A stretch of 64,000 nucleotides of DNA, taken from NCBI GenBank assembly GCA_036571765.1, contig BROE01000024.1, positions 124,001-188,000 on the forward strand. Direction: 5' to 3'. The DNA comes from Plecoglossus altivelis. Its lineage: Eukaryota > Chordata > Actinopteri > Osmeriformes > Plecoglossidae. How positions within the stretch are numbered: the first letter of the stretch is position 1; each line of letters opens with the position of its first letter. The position numbers were made by a program, and so were the translations under genes. Positions 1 to 11,800 of the stretch are shown here, one piece after another. The notes below the pieces were generated by a model. It saw only the letters and a program-made list of their open reading frames with translations, was not told the origin of the DNA and ran no database searches.

Positions 1-929
1 CTTCTGCCATGGGAGTCTATGGTAGCCCCTAGAATAGTATGGTCAAAAGTTGTGAAATTTGGCACACACATTTCGGACAGTCCACTCTTTATCCTCGCCA
101 AGTTTTATGTCTCCCATTCAACCACTCTAGCACCACCAACAGGTCAAAGGTGGACATGTGTTCACACGCGTAACTTTTAAAGCGTATGGCTGATTTTAAA
201 AAGCAAGGTATCTAAAGCAAGTTCAACACACCCCATGGTGTCAATTTCACATTGTACAGATTTTCCACCATTTTGAATTTCAAGGTATAAAATTCTATGC
301 TCCACTCCTACAATTCTTGTCCAATCTTTCCCAGATTTAGTGAGGACCATCGTCAGAGCAACCCTTACTCTAATTGTGAAAGGATTTTTGATATTCAACA
401 TTGTTTGTCCGGTACAGCCAGTCAAAATCAGCTGCAAAGCCACCAAACAGGAAGTTGGGTCATATCTCAGCAAATCTTTGGCCTATCTATACCAAACCTG
501 GTAAATGGATTTACAACCCTCTTTTGAGGATGTCCAATCAGTTTGATATCATGTGACCATTGGGAGTGCCTGCAGGAAGCAAAAAAGTGTTCTGGCGAAT
601 AACTGTTAATTTGTTTGACCTTTATTTTTTTTTTACTTCCCCAGCTGTAACTGATGCATCCATAACATTGCTGAAAGGGATCCATCTCAAAAAGTTATTA
701 AGCAGTCATTAATAATTGTTTTGTAGTCTTGCAGCGCTCATCAAAACAAGGTCAATCACTGCACCGCGGCACAGCATTTCCTTGCGCCCTGAGATGGACA
801 ATTATAAAATTATAACTTTGCACAGTGACCAGTTCTTGAGCTAATTATTCCTTTAAAAACCCTTTATAGAAAATCATGTATTACAGTATAGATAAAATGG
901 CTAACTGTATCTGTTTCTGTTGTGTGCAG
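1..929 (+). other. myd88 intron 1 (partial), no gene seen
   Basis: This stretch precedes the first visible myd88 exon and ends in a normal acceptor (tgtgcag at 923-929). The death-domain exon of MyD88 is not in it, so intron 1 is longer than 929 bases. The text about small gene-family-like phrases at 80-200 resembles dispersed fish repeats, but I cannot name one. No convincing reading frame was found. Confidence 0.6.
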
Positions 930-2042
930 AGGAGGACTGCAGAAAATACCTGAGCTGGCAGAAGGAGCCCCCAGTTCAGGTGCCTGAGGTGGATAGCTGT
1001 GTGCCACGGACCCCAGAGCGATCACGAATCACCCTGGAAGATGACCCTGACGGTCAGTCTGTGCAATTTAAGTACTGTAATTCAAGACAAAAGGTAGAAA
1101 TCATGGGAATCTGTGACAATATTAATGTCCTTCTACAACAGGAACAAATAAACTTGAGTATTTGTTATGTCATGTTTATGTAAATTGAACTCCAAACTGC
1201 TTATTAAACTAAAGAATCATTCAGTTGGTTTTTACCTAACACTCTCTGAGTTTTCTGACTGGTTCCCAACTGCAGGAGGAATGCCAGAGTTATTTGATGC
1301 CTTCATCTGCTACTGTCAGAGTGACTTCACCTTTGTAAATGAGATGATTCAGCAGCTTGAGCAGACAGAGCACAAACTGAAACTGTGTGTGTTCGACCGA
1401 GATGTCCTCCCTGGAAGCTGTGTATGGACCATCACGAGTGAACTTATTGAAAAAAGGTGGGATGTGTGTTAAGACCAAGGCAGGAGGAGTCTCTAATTAG
1501 GTTGAGTTTGGTTTGTTACATTTCTGTTTTGTCACTTTGGAGAAATGTAGGTGTAAGAGGATGGTGGTTGTGATCTCAGATAACTACCTAGACAGTGATG
1601 CATGTGACTTTCAGACCAAGTTTGCCCTCAGCCTCTGTCCTGGTAAGGACTTTATCACACTGTCACTTGCACCCCATATTACAGAATACACACATGAATA
1701 CAAAAACTTATAAATACATTTTATATACAGTGTGTTTATATTACATATGTTTTAAAATACAATACATTACTTGATTATTATGTTTTGGTATTCTAAGCCT
1801 GTCAATGCATGGTAAGAATAACTCACTACTAGTACATTAAATCAATACTAATTGAAGTTAATACCTTTCCATTAAATGTCTTCATAGGTGCTCGGAGCAA
1901 ACGACTTATTCCTGTGGTATACAAGTCTATGAAGAAACCGTTTCCCAGCATTTTGAGATTCCTGACTGTGTGTGACTACACTCGGCCCTGCACTCAGGCC
2001 TGGTTCTGGATTCGACTGGCCAAGGCGCTCTCCTTGCCCTGA
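930..2042 (+). CDS. myd88: MyD88 innate immune adaptor, 3' four exons (partial)
   Basis: MyD88 couples Toll-like and IL-1 receptors to IRAK kinases through a death domain and a TIR domain. Visible coding exons are 930-1052, 1276-1456, 1551-1642 and 1888-2042, all GT-AG and in phase, giving about 183 residues. The first exon carries the intermediate-domain tail (EEDCRKYLSWQKEPP). The others form a complete TIR domain: MPELFDAFICYC (box 1), the BB-loop FDRDVLPG with its conserved proline (box 2), then VVVISDNYL, CDFQTKFALSL and the C-terminal box 3 WFWIRLAKALSLP followed by TGA at 2040-2042. Exon 3 is 181 bases, as I recall for human MYD88. The second visible intron is 219 bases and the third only 94. 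The 5' death-domain exon lies outside the window. All key motifs are intact, so the gene looks functional. Confidence 0.95.
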
Positions 2043-2163
2043 CTATCGCACAGGTTTAAACAGAGCCATCATCAGAATCTTTCCTTATTTATCTTAGTCT
2101 TGAATGAGCAACATGGGAAAGGCGCTCGAAGGTTGTACTGTCAAAATGGCTAGACTTGGCTTG

Positions 2164-2169
2164 AATAAA
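2164..2169 (+). terminator. Possible myd88 polyA signal
   Basis: An AATAAA hexamer sits 122 bases after the myd88 stop codon. It is the first canonical polyA signal downstream. The placement is the only support. Confidence 0.4.
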
Positions 2170-2840
2170 ACCTACAACTTTTAGTATAAAGATGCAGTTT
2201 GGTCATGTAGCTAATCAATTTGATTCACAGGACAGTATCCTAATACTTCATGTGGGTCATTGGTCAGTAGGGATTTCTCCTTCGCTTGCTCCACTCTGCG
2301 GTTCGATCTCGAGTCCTCTGATATGCGCACACTACTTGACCACCTTTTAAAATGGTGTGGGTGGAAGATATTTATACTGAGCAGTAATTTGACCAATTTT
2401 GCTTCGTTATTCTAACTCATGATCATCTTAATTTTCTACCAAATCTTTAAAGATATGACATGTTGTTGGTTTAGCCTTTAAAATTCATAGCTATACCACT
2501 GTTCTGTGTTAAGTGTACCCTCATCAACAGATGCTTAAATATTCCCTAAGGTTTTATCCAAAGCAGCGCAATTAACTAAGGTCGTATAAAATACATCTTT
2601 ATCACAATAATTTTAAAAACTTTAGATCAGAATCTTTACATTCCCAAAATAGAATCTTATGTTTAATAATCACTGGTTTCTCAACACCATAGCTGATGAA
2701 TTGTTGGCTTGTTACTCCTTTGCAGAAGCTAACAGAATTTACAGGCACATAAGTGACACCGTTGGTTGGACAGTTTAAAAAAGCATGCAGCACTGCACAA
2801 GTTGTTAATTGACATTAACTACAACTTCTCCTTCAAATAG

Positions 2841-2932
2841 GTATGGTCACAGCCATGTGGATGAATGAGCAGTGTAGTTCTTTGATAACAGGTGGAAAGG
2901 ACAAGCACATCATCTTCTGGAAACTTGAATGA
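2841..2932 (+). CDS. Orphan terminal exon encoding a WD40 blade
   Basis: After an acceptor-like aaatag the sequence reads GT followed by an open frame of 29 codons and TGA at 2930-2932. The peptide runs MVTAMWMNEQCSSLITGGKD and then KHIIFWKLE. The spacing of LITGGKDKHIIFW is that of the last strand pair of a WD40 repeat (the usual pattern is a small residue, then GG/GS, D, then xxxxFW). I cannot name the parent gene. No upstream WD40 exon was found between myd88 and this point, and myd88 lies directly upstream on the same strand. It may be the last exon of a gene enclosing myd88, a stranded exon copy, or chance. No clear polyA signal follows. Confidence 0.4.
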
Positions 2933-3103
2933 TAAAACATGTAAACATGTCACCGATGAACACAATTAATATAATGTATTTGTGTAATTTGGGTCTGACC
3001 AAACAGACTACACCAATCTCTTCTAAGTTACTGCATGTGCACAGTAGTAGACTCATCTGAAGAACAATACTTAGTTCATCTGCTGCCCTAATACTGCATC
3101 AAA

Positions 3104-3140
3104 CTCAGGCCTTACATTCAAGGGGAATGTAAGGCCTGAG
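3104..3140. repeat. Perfect 16-base inverted repeat (hairpin)
   Basis: Arms at 3104-3119 and 3125-3140 are exact reverse complements around a 5-base loop. The arm begins CTCAGGCCTTAC. The nearby SINE-like repeat starts about 100 bases later. It may be the edge of a mobile element. Confidence 0.7.
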
Positions 3141-3239
3141 GGGACGGCCTATAAAACCAAGCAGTTTTGACCAGGATCCTGATGATGTGATTTACATTTG
3201 TGAATTGAAACTTTCTCTCTGTCGTGAACCACACAAGCG

Positions 3240-3660
3240 TAGCTCATATACCTTTATACATACACATTGTCTACTGCTGATCCCTGGGAGGGGACCACTT
3301 GTTCCCATTTCAGGGTCACGGGTGACTGGAGCCTAACCCAGTACCTTTCGGGGCATAGGCGGGGTACACCCTTGACTGGGGCCAGCAAGTCACAGGGCTA
3401 ACACAGAGACACAGACAACCATTCACTCACATATTCATTTTCTAGGGGCAATTTCAATATACCAATTAACCTATCACATGCATGTCTTTTGATGGTGGGA
3501 GGAAGCCACAGTGCCCAGAGAGAACCCACGGTAACATGGGGAGGACATGCAGACTCTACCCAGAGAGATCATGTGGATCATGTTGGATTTGGCCCAAGAA
3601 TCAAACCCATGATCTCCTTCCTGGGAGGCAAGCGTTCTAACCGCGCTGCCACCATGCACC
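3240..3660 (-). mobile_element. tRNA-derived SINE-like teleost repeat, copy 1
   Basis: Read on the minus strand, the head (3657 downward) begins with a tRNA-like box A (GGCAGCGCGGTTAGA) and a box B-like GGTTTGATTC, followed by a body with the GCATGTCCTCCCC and GGTTCTCTCTGGGCACT phrases seen in many fish genomes. A second copy lies in the opposite orientation at 12450-12720. The tail contains a stretch matching 12640-12715. It looks inactive and has no open frame. Confidence 0.7.
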
Positions 3661-5580
3661 CTTAATTAACCATATACCTTTAATTAACCTTTTCAAATAC
3701 GGGGGATGTGTAATTACAATAAAATAAGAAAACGTTACTATCAACTCCATTTTAGAATGAAAAGTTTGAATTCTGTGTGATATGGTGCTGCGTTGAAACC
3801 GAAGTATTTTTTCTGGATGAGGAATATTATCATCCCTTGTACCCTTTTTTTGTGTTTTAATAAGCAAACATTTTTACACAGATCAAGTTTGTTTTACTAC
3901 CTGGGTGGGTGGTGGGTTTTGATTAAGGCCTTACTGAAATCTAAAATTTCTTGATTTCCTCAATAAATTGTCCTGACAATGTTGGTCAGGTTGGTTGGTT
4001 TTGTCTTGATTGTTTTAAAAAAGAAGAGCGTTTACTGACAATACATGAAAACAATGTTTTGCATGAAATAACTATTATTGCTTATCACGTCTGTAGTACA
4101 AAGTCAATATAAAAATGTATTTGACTATCTTTTTGAATACTTAGTAGTGTAGGATTTTCTTTTTAGTCTTTTGACCCAGTGGCAGCAATAGTTCAAACTT
4201 AACCCTTCAGGACTGTACCCTCACTAACTCTGTAGCTACCTCTGTATCTACTAACACTGTAACTGTATGGCTATTGTAGACTATAGTCTGCACTCTGCAT
4301 CAGCTGTCTGGGAGGAGATCGCTTATTGAACCACCTATGGATTCTTCCTTCTTTTCCTCTTGGTTTTCCTTGAAGTGTTTCATCTTATTCCTTTAAGAGC
4401 CACTAGCTCTTCCTGTTATCATGCATTCCAATCACTAGAATATGAAGGCTGATTTGGATATCACATATAGTTAATAATGTTAAGTATTTTGTACACATCC
4501 AGTGATCTCCACTGCATCTATATTCATTTATCTTGTCATTCTATTTTATAGAACAGCAGACTTTTGTATAGAAAATCTTGGGGTTACAGTGATTCAATAT
4601 TATAGAACTGTTTTTTTTATTTATCAACAAACCCATTACACAGAAGGACTTCTACAGAATTGGTTGGGCTTTTGCAAAAGTCTAGAATCCATATTATTGC
4701 CTGGCTATATTTATGTTTGTACATTGTTTTACTCTTTTGAAATATTGACATGAACGCAAAACCGTCTACTTTGGCTAATACCTCGGCTAAAACTGAAAAG
4801 TAGAGCCTGAGGCGCCTCCCTTCCTTTTCCTATTGGTTATGCAAACAATATCTCCACTTATAAACAGTGACTCTTTACAGGGCATTAAAATTACGGATTA
4901 ATAAATTAAATGCTGTCAGCTTCCCGACTATACAGCAGTAAACATTTTTTCACAGGCTATACATTTTCAATTTAAAGGCAATGGCATTTATTTAACTGTT
5001 ATCTGAATTTGAAGGTAGTCTGGTTAGGAAGTATCTTCTTTCGGACAGAGTGCAATCAGACATCCAATCTCTTCTTCTGAAATTAAAATCGACATGTGGT
5101 TCATGAGGGACTTGTCACTAAAAGGGTAGACACTTTACTAAACGCTTTACTCTCTTTTTATACTGCAAAAGTATAACATATACCAAAAGAGGGGGGAGGA
5201 ATATGCAATTATTGGAGGTGTCATTTTCGATACCATACCTTGTTTTACCTGTGAACTGCAGGCCTATCTTGCAGGTACTATCGAAAAGGTTTTTAGTAGA
5301 AGACACAGACCAAGATGGACATAGGCTACATGTTGACCAAATTTGCTTGTTAATAAACAATTATCTTTGACGAACCTAAGTTTTAGTGCGCATCTTCACT
5401 TACGGAACTAAAGCTAATTAAACCTTAACTGATTCGGATTGTCATATCAAATTTAGGAGAGAGATTAATTTAGCACAAAAGAGAGTGAGAGAGAATTTAA
5501 TTTAGCCTAATAAAGAAAATTACTAATTTCAGTGCACTGTGCAAAAGCAAGTTCTAATGCGAAAACAATTTACGACCATA
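3661..5580. other. Intergenic, nothing recognised
   Basis: AT-rich sequence between the SINE-like repeat and the rbbp8 promoter. The open frame at 4502-4753 (+, 83 codons) is AT-rich with no known motif, and I regard it as chance. Confidence 0.5.
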
Positions 5581-5874
5581 CAGCGATATCGTGGGTAGAC
5601 AGGGCTTGCTCGGCCATGACTGACGTCAACGCATCAAAACGGAAGAAAGGGTGTCCGACTTCACTGATCCTTTTATAAATCCTCCCCGACAGCAAGCGGC
5701 AATTCTCACAGGTCTTGTAATGCAGCCGCAGCTGATGTCGAATACACCTAAAGAAAGTGACGGGCGGAAATGAAGTAGTATTCCGTCATGTTGTGCGACG
5801 CGCGCGCCCTTTTAAACTGAAGTGTCGACCCGATAAATGTGGTGGTGATTTGAATGGACTAAAGCTCAAACGTG
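5580..5874 (+). promoter_or_regulatory. Candidate rbbp8 promoter and noncoding first exon
   Basis: This is the only CpG-containing block upstream of rbbp8. It includes a CRE-like TGACGTCA (5620-5627), ETS-like GGAAG and GGAAATGAAG runs, and a GC-rich GTGCGACGCGCGCGCC stretch near 5793. It ends in a perfect donor, G|GTAAGT, with the boundary at 5874/5875. The next rbbp8 exon starts at 7568 with ATG at 7572, so exon 1 would be untranslated, as in mammalian RBBP8. The transcription start is not resolvable by eye. There is no upstream ATG-containing frame of note. Confidence 0.6.
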
Positions 5875-8800
5875 GTAAGTATTTGTCAAATTAACTGTCT
5901 TAAAATAAACTTAATTAAAATGAAGTTAAGTTCTCGTAAACTAGCTGGCAAGTCACGTAAGGATTAGTACTACAACAAAATATCGAAGCACGGTTGGCTT
6001 TATCTTTTTCTCACTGATAGTAGGCTTCTAAACTTCATTTGATCTGGTAGTGCAGTGGTTTAAAGTGTAATGTGGTCCTAAGTATGATTAACCGTATGAG
6101 TGTTAATATCAGATTTGATCTGCCGATGTGGAGAAGGGGAAAAAAAGGGTTCCTATCGGGTCAAACGGAATTCCAATAGCAAACAAGGATATTTGGCTAA
6201 ATTGAACTCCATTAACAACAATAGTTTAGTGACAGGAATTACCTACTTTTATCAAATATACAAGAAAATAGAGACTGCCGTAAACCCGCTATGAGAAAAG
6301 AAGCTCGATCCTCAAAACAGCTTCTCGCCAAACGTTTAAACGACGTGACGTCAGCTTCGCATTATATGATTTATGACTTATTTACGATAATACTCAATCT
6401 ACGGTCATACTCAATTTAGAGTCTAGATTATAGGCAACAGTGATACTGATTTACCACTTTTCTCACGTTTGAATACAGAAATAAATTGAATATCAAATTG
6501 GTGCCATGAGATCTGTTGGATCCTGCCTAAACTTGGTATAAGTGTGTTTTCAGAACCCTAATGGCCTTGAAACTATAAACCAAACCTACACACATTTTGG
6601 AGATGTCATGAGTGTCCTTATCAGGTAGGAGCAACCACGGTAGAAGGTTTCGTAAAGGGCTTTTAGTGGAGCAGCTAGACCTCTTAGTGGAGTAGCTAGA
6701 CCTCTTGGTGAAGTAGCTAGACCTCTGGTCTAGGTGGAGTAGCTAGACTTCTAGATGTGTAAATGGATGCCAAAATTAGAATGTAATGTAATGTAGGGCC
6801 TCTACCTTTACCTGGTTGGGTAGGGATTATATACAGTGTGTTTGGAAAGTATTTACATCTCTTCACTATTTCCACATTGGTACAGCTTTATTCCAAAACA
6901 GATTGAGCTGAATTTATAAATACAATTTAACACTAAAGTTGACTACTGTAAAAAGTTGTCTACTGTTATTGAGTAATGTCTTGTCTTTGTTTTGCTTGCC
7001 AGAGCATAGTTTACTTTCTGTAAGAATAGAAATTGAAGTGCTGTGCTGAGTTAGAGAAGGCAATAGACAAAGATCTGCATTCACTGTAACACAGAACAAT
7101 TGCTTCTGGAAAGCGTCTTAGTTACCATTAAAGAAATGATTAGTGTCAGAACAGTAATGTCCCTTTCTACATGTCTCAAACTATGACACAATGGGTCCTT
7201 GGAATTTGCGGGACTTGTCCTTGTCTTGAAAAGTGCTTGAATGAGATGTTTCATAGTGTGGGAACCTTGTATCTTTGACCATACATCTTGGAGTAAGGGC
7301 TAATAGAGAGTGAAGTCCACAATGTTTCGCTTTAATTGGGATTGTGCTTGATAAATTTGTTCATTCATATGGATAGAATAACTGTGACAACTGCCAAATG
7401 CATTAGTATGATTAAGATTGCCCCTCATCAAAGCCCGATGTTGTGACAACCTTTTTAGTTTTTCCCATGCCAGGTGTTTGCTTGCTTATTCATCTCATGC
7501 TTGCTGTTCCTCTGCCCATTAGTTTGTTCTGGATGGAGCTGAAGTGACCTCATTGAAAGCTGTTTAGGATAATGAGCCATCCTGGGCTCAGCAGAGACGG
7601 GCCTCCCTGTAGTAGAGGTTTGGAGACCTACAGCAACTTTCACAATCTATGGACTCAACTTAAGGCGTGTCATGATGATGCACTAGAAGGTAAAAGTTTT
7701 CAAATCATTACCTTTTCCATGTTACAACCTTGCTCTCCCACTTCTTTCTCTCTCTCCCTCTCTCTACGTCCCTCCCCCCCTTTGACAGTGGCCTTCAGCT
7801 TGTCTGCAATTTTTGGTCTCGTTTCTTATTTTCCTCTTGACAGTACCCCATATGTGCTCTATAGGGTTCAGCCCTGGTGAGTTTGCTAGTCAGTCAAGCA
7901 CACCAAATCTGGTCAGTAGAAGGTGTAAATGTAGGTAAAGTGCTCAAACATTTATCGGTAAATGGGTGCAGTGATTTTGGCTCACACGGTGGACCAGATT
8001 GTGGAAACAGAACACTGGATTTAAAGCAACATGGGCCATGAGCTTCTCCACCTGTCCTCCTTACTGTAGGACCTTGGTTTCCAAATGAAATATACAACTT
8101 GCTCTCATCTGAAAAGAGAACTTTGGACTACTGGGCAACAGTCTAGTTCTTCTCCTTAGCCCAGGTAAGATGCCCCTGATGTTGTCTGGTTCAGGATTGG
8201 CTTAACAAGGGGAATACAACTATAGCCAAATTCCTTGACTCATCTATGTGGTGGCCTTGACCCCAGCCCATTCCTTGTGAAATTCACCCAAATTCTTGAA
8301 TCGATGTTGCAGCCTCAAGGCTGTGGTTCTCTCGGTTGGTTGGACATCTTTTTCTTCGACACTGTTTCCTTCAGCTCAACCTTGTGTTAACATGCTTGGA
8401 TACAGCACTCTGTGAATAGCTAGCTTCTTTGGCAATTAATGTTTGTGGCTTACCCTCCATTTGAAGGGTGTCATAGATTGTCCTCTGGACAATTGTCATC
8501 AGCTGTTTTCCCCATGATTGTGTAGCGTAGTGAGCCAAACTGAGAGACCATTTTGAAGGCTCGAGAAACCTTTGCATGTGTATTAGTTTTTAATATTGTT
8601 AATTAAAACCGGCGGGACTCACAGAGGTTGCGGCCAACGTTGAGTGAGGTGTCAGTGATTACAGTTATTTCGGCCCACTATGGGACCTTAGGATTGGACA
8701 CAGAAGATAGGAACCACATGTAGTAGGAAAATAAAATAGGCTGTAGCTCAAAATCACGTTTCTTGAAGTATTCCAGGGCAGATGAGTGATGCAGTGTTGT

Positions 8801-11800
8801 GCCATGTCCAACCTTTTTATCTCCTCAGCTCACTGGCTTTCAGGTATGGCAGCCATAATGTCCTGTCTGTTGCTTACCTATTTTGTAAGATAAAATCCAC
8901 CTTTGGCACAGATGGAGACATGGTCATGATAAAAAGATTCATTTTCTGAAGCCATCAACTTCGTGCAGTCATCAACATGAAAGCAATCCTGAACTGAATC
9001 TACTGCTTACCAGCTGAACTGTTCTTTATTGTCCTTTGTACATTTCCTGAGGACATAATTTGGCACAGCTGCCAGATGACACCGTCCCAAAGTGATGCAC
9101 CACCATCCTGAAGTCATTGAGGTCTTTATTTGAATCCTGACTGGGTCACCAGAGAAACCTTAACAGATCAGCATCTTCAGCTTGTATCCTTACTTGTTGA
9201 GCAATGGCTTCAACGTCTGCCAAGGTCACCTTTTGGTTCTTTCATGAATTTGGTTACCACTCCGATCAATGAACTCGTAACATCAGATTTCTGTGGGGGC
9301 TGTGTATTAAGTGTTCCATGGAAACATGCTCCACAGTGAAAGACGACTGACGCTTCCTTTTGTAGGATGGTAAACCCCATGGTGCGGTATGTGCCAGACC
9401 TTTCCATCACTGCGTTCCAATTCACCTTCAGGCATCCTGTCTGCTTAATCTTCAGCAACAAGATCGATTCATGAAGGCAATATAGTTTAGCCTGATCCCA
9501 CCCAGCTCTCATACAGTTAATCTGTACAGAGAGACTGGGCTTTCCTCATTGACAAGGGTTAACATCCTTGAGGTGGACACTCTGTTGATGTTTAAAACTA
9601 TTGGATCTACCTAGAGCCACTCTGAATTTGCCATAGCCAGTCACTAGCAAACGTCTTACCAATTCCTGCACCACTAACGGAGCGAGCTGGAAAACGTTTT
9701 CCATAACCCCATAGGGAGGAGGGCCACAACATGATGGCCACCAACAAAACTCAGCAAAGATTGTGCTGAACTTATGAATATTTGGGAGCATTAACTCAAT
9801 GGACCGAAGCCTAGCTTGCATCTTTCTCCACCTCTATTACTGAACTACACCTCAAACTAGCCTACAACCTTAACGTAAGTGTTCTCAGCCACTCCCTTTG
9901 TTCGCTGATTTGACCTACAAAAATTGGAGAAAACCAACTAGGATACCGCAGCTCCAGACCTTTTCTAATTTATTTTACTACATTGTTTTGTACATAATAA
10001 TTTGACATGCATCAAATTCTCACATCTGCAGAGTTCAACATTTTCCTTGAGGAACAATGGAGATTTTCAAACTGACAGCATGGTGATAGGCAACATTTTT
10101 TCACAAACGAAAATGAGACGATAACTAAAAAAAACTGCTTTGAATGACAAAAACCAAGACTCGGGGCTCAAGTTTTGAAGAGGGACGTCTCTAACCCTTC
10201 TTTTTTGATTGGTTGTTACGTTAAAACTTGACTCTAGGGGAGACGCACTGGCTTTGCATTGCAATGCAAATTGTCTGAAAAAAGGGAGTGAGTGAGTGAG
10301 TGTAGAGAAGAAATTCTACCGTTCAAACAAATCCTGTTAAGTTTTCTGATTAGAATTTTTCTTTATAAAAAGAAAAGATGTATTGTTCTGACAGCTCAGG
10401 TCCCTTTAAACAAAAATATACATCTTTTGTGCACTTTATTTAAAAAAAACTATATATTATGTTGTTTTTTAGTTTTTATTACTTTAACAGCTCAGGGATG
10501 TTAAAAGAGCAACCTGTTTTTGCACATTCTGAAGAGTTTTTTGCACTGTGAATTTGCACCGTAAGTTCTGTTTTTGAATAAAAGGTTGGAAATTGCTTAT
10601 TTATCGATTAATCATAAAAAATAATCAATAGATGAATCGATTATCGAAATAATCGTTAGTTGCAGCCCTACATCACCGCCAATGGATGAAAATCAGTGAA
10701 TATCCAAGCCACATTCCTTCCGTTAATATACAGCTTCTACCTCCACAATTCACCTCCAATAATCTTCAAATTGATAATTTGTGCCTTCTGATGTTTCTTC
10801 CGATTTCCAGTTTTTTCTTGACAAAACAGTGACTACATTGGGATAAACTAAAAGTCACTGAGAGGTTTTGCTTGCTTTGTAGTCTGACATTCTATCAACA
10901 AAAAAAAAGATTCTCGGAGTTCCAACTATTTTAATTAAAGCTATCAATTATTTGAACATTTACAAATTATTATAAGTAAATACAGCAATCTAAAGAATGT
11001 TATGAACAAAATGATTTGCAGCCATCAAAAAGTACAATCATTCAGCCCCTCTTCCTCCATACAGGCCAGCCCATGCATAGGTGTACAGGAGCTTAATGCT
11101 AATTGAGTGTGTTGTTCATATACACATTACTCAATCACACAATAACAAATAATATTACAAGAAATCATTCTTAGGCCCTACACAAACAATCCAACAAACA
11201 CTGTAGGGAACATAACACTGAGTATCATCTTCGTAGCTGTGATACAGCATATTCCGTACAAATGATTAACAGAGGGAGCATGTATAAACATAAAAAATGA
11301 CTCGGAACTCATGTTCTGTGGAACCCCATACAGAACTGATGCATTCGACATAGTTCCCGATCTCCTCAGAAAAGGTGCGATCCTTTAAGAAGCCTTGAAT
11401 CTTAACCTTGGATCCCAATATACTCAAATGATTTAAAAGAATGTTATGATCAAGGTTATCGAAAGCCACTTTTAGATCATAGGAGTAGCGTACACAGAAC
11501 TTACAGCTATGAAAACAATGTCTCATTTAAAGTTAACTATAACAATATGATTTCATATAATATACAATTCTATTATACTTGTTAGACATATCCAATCACA
11601 GTTGTAGATGCAAAGTAGGGACTGACTCCATATGCAAACCTTCCCAAATCATAACCGCATTATCACCATATTCTATATAATTTGGTAAGTTATGCACAGT
11701 AGGTGGAGAGATGAAAAGGACACACTAGAATTGTGACCATCATATGCCACCACTAACGTTTCAAAAAAAAATTATGTTTCTGAAATTGATCAACAATTAC

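Noticed and set aside
3104..3140. Hairpin considered as a bacterial-type terminator or microRNA
   Set aside because: The host is a vertebrate, so a rho-independent terminator is not meaningful, and the stem is short for a microRNA precursor.
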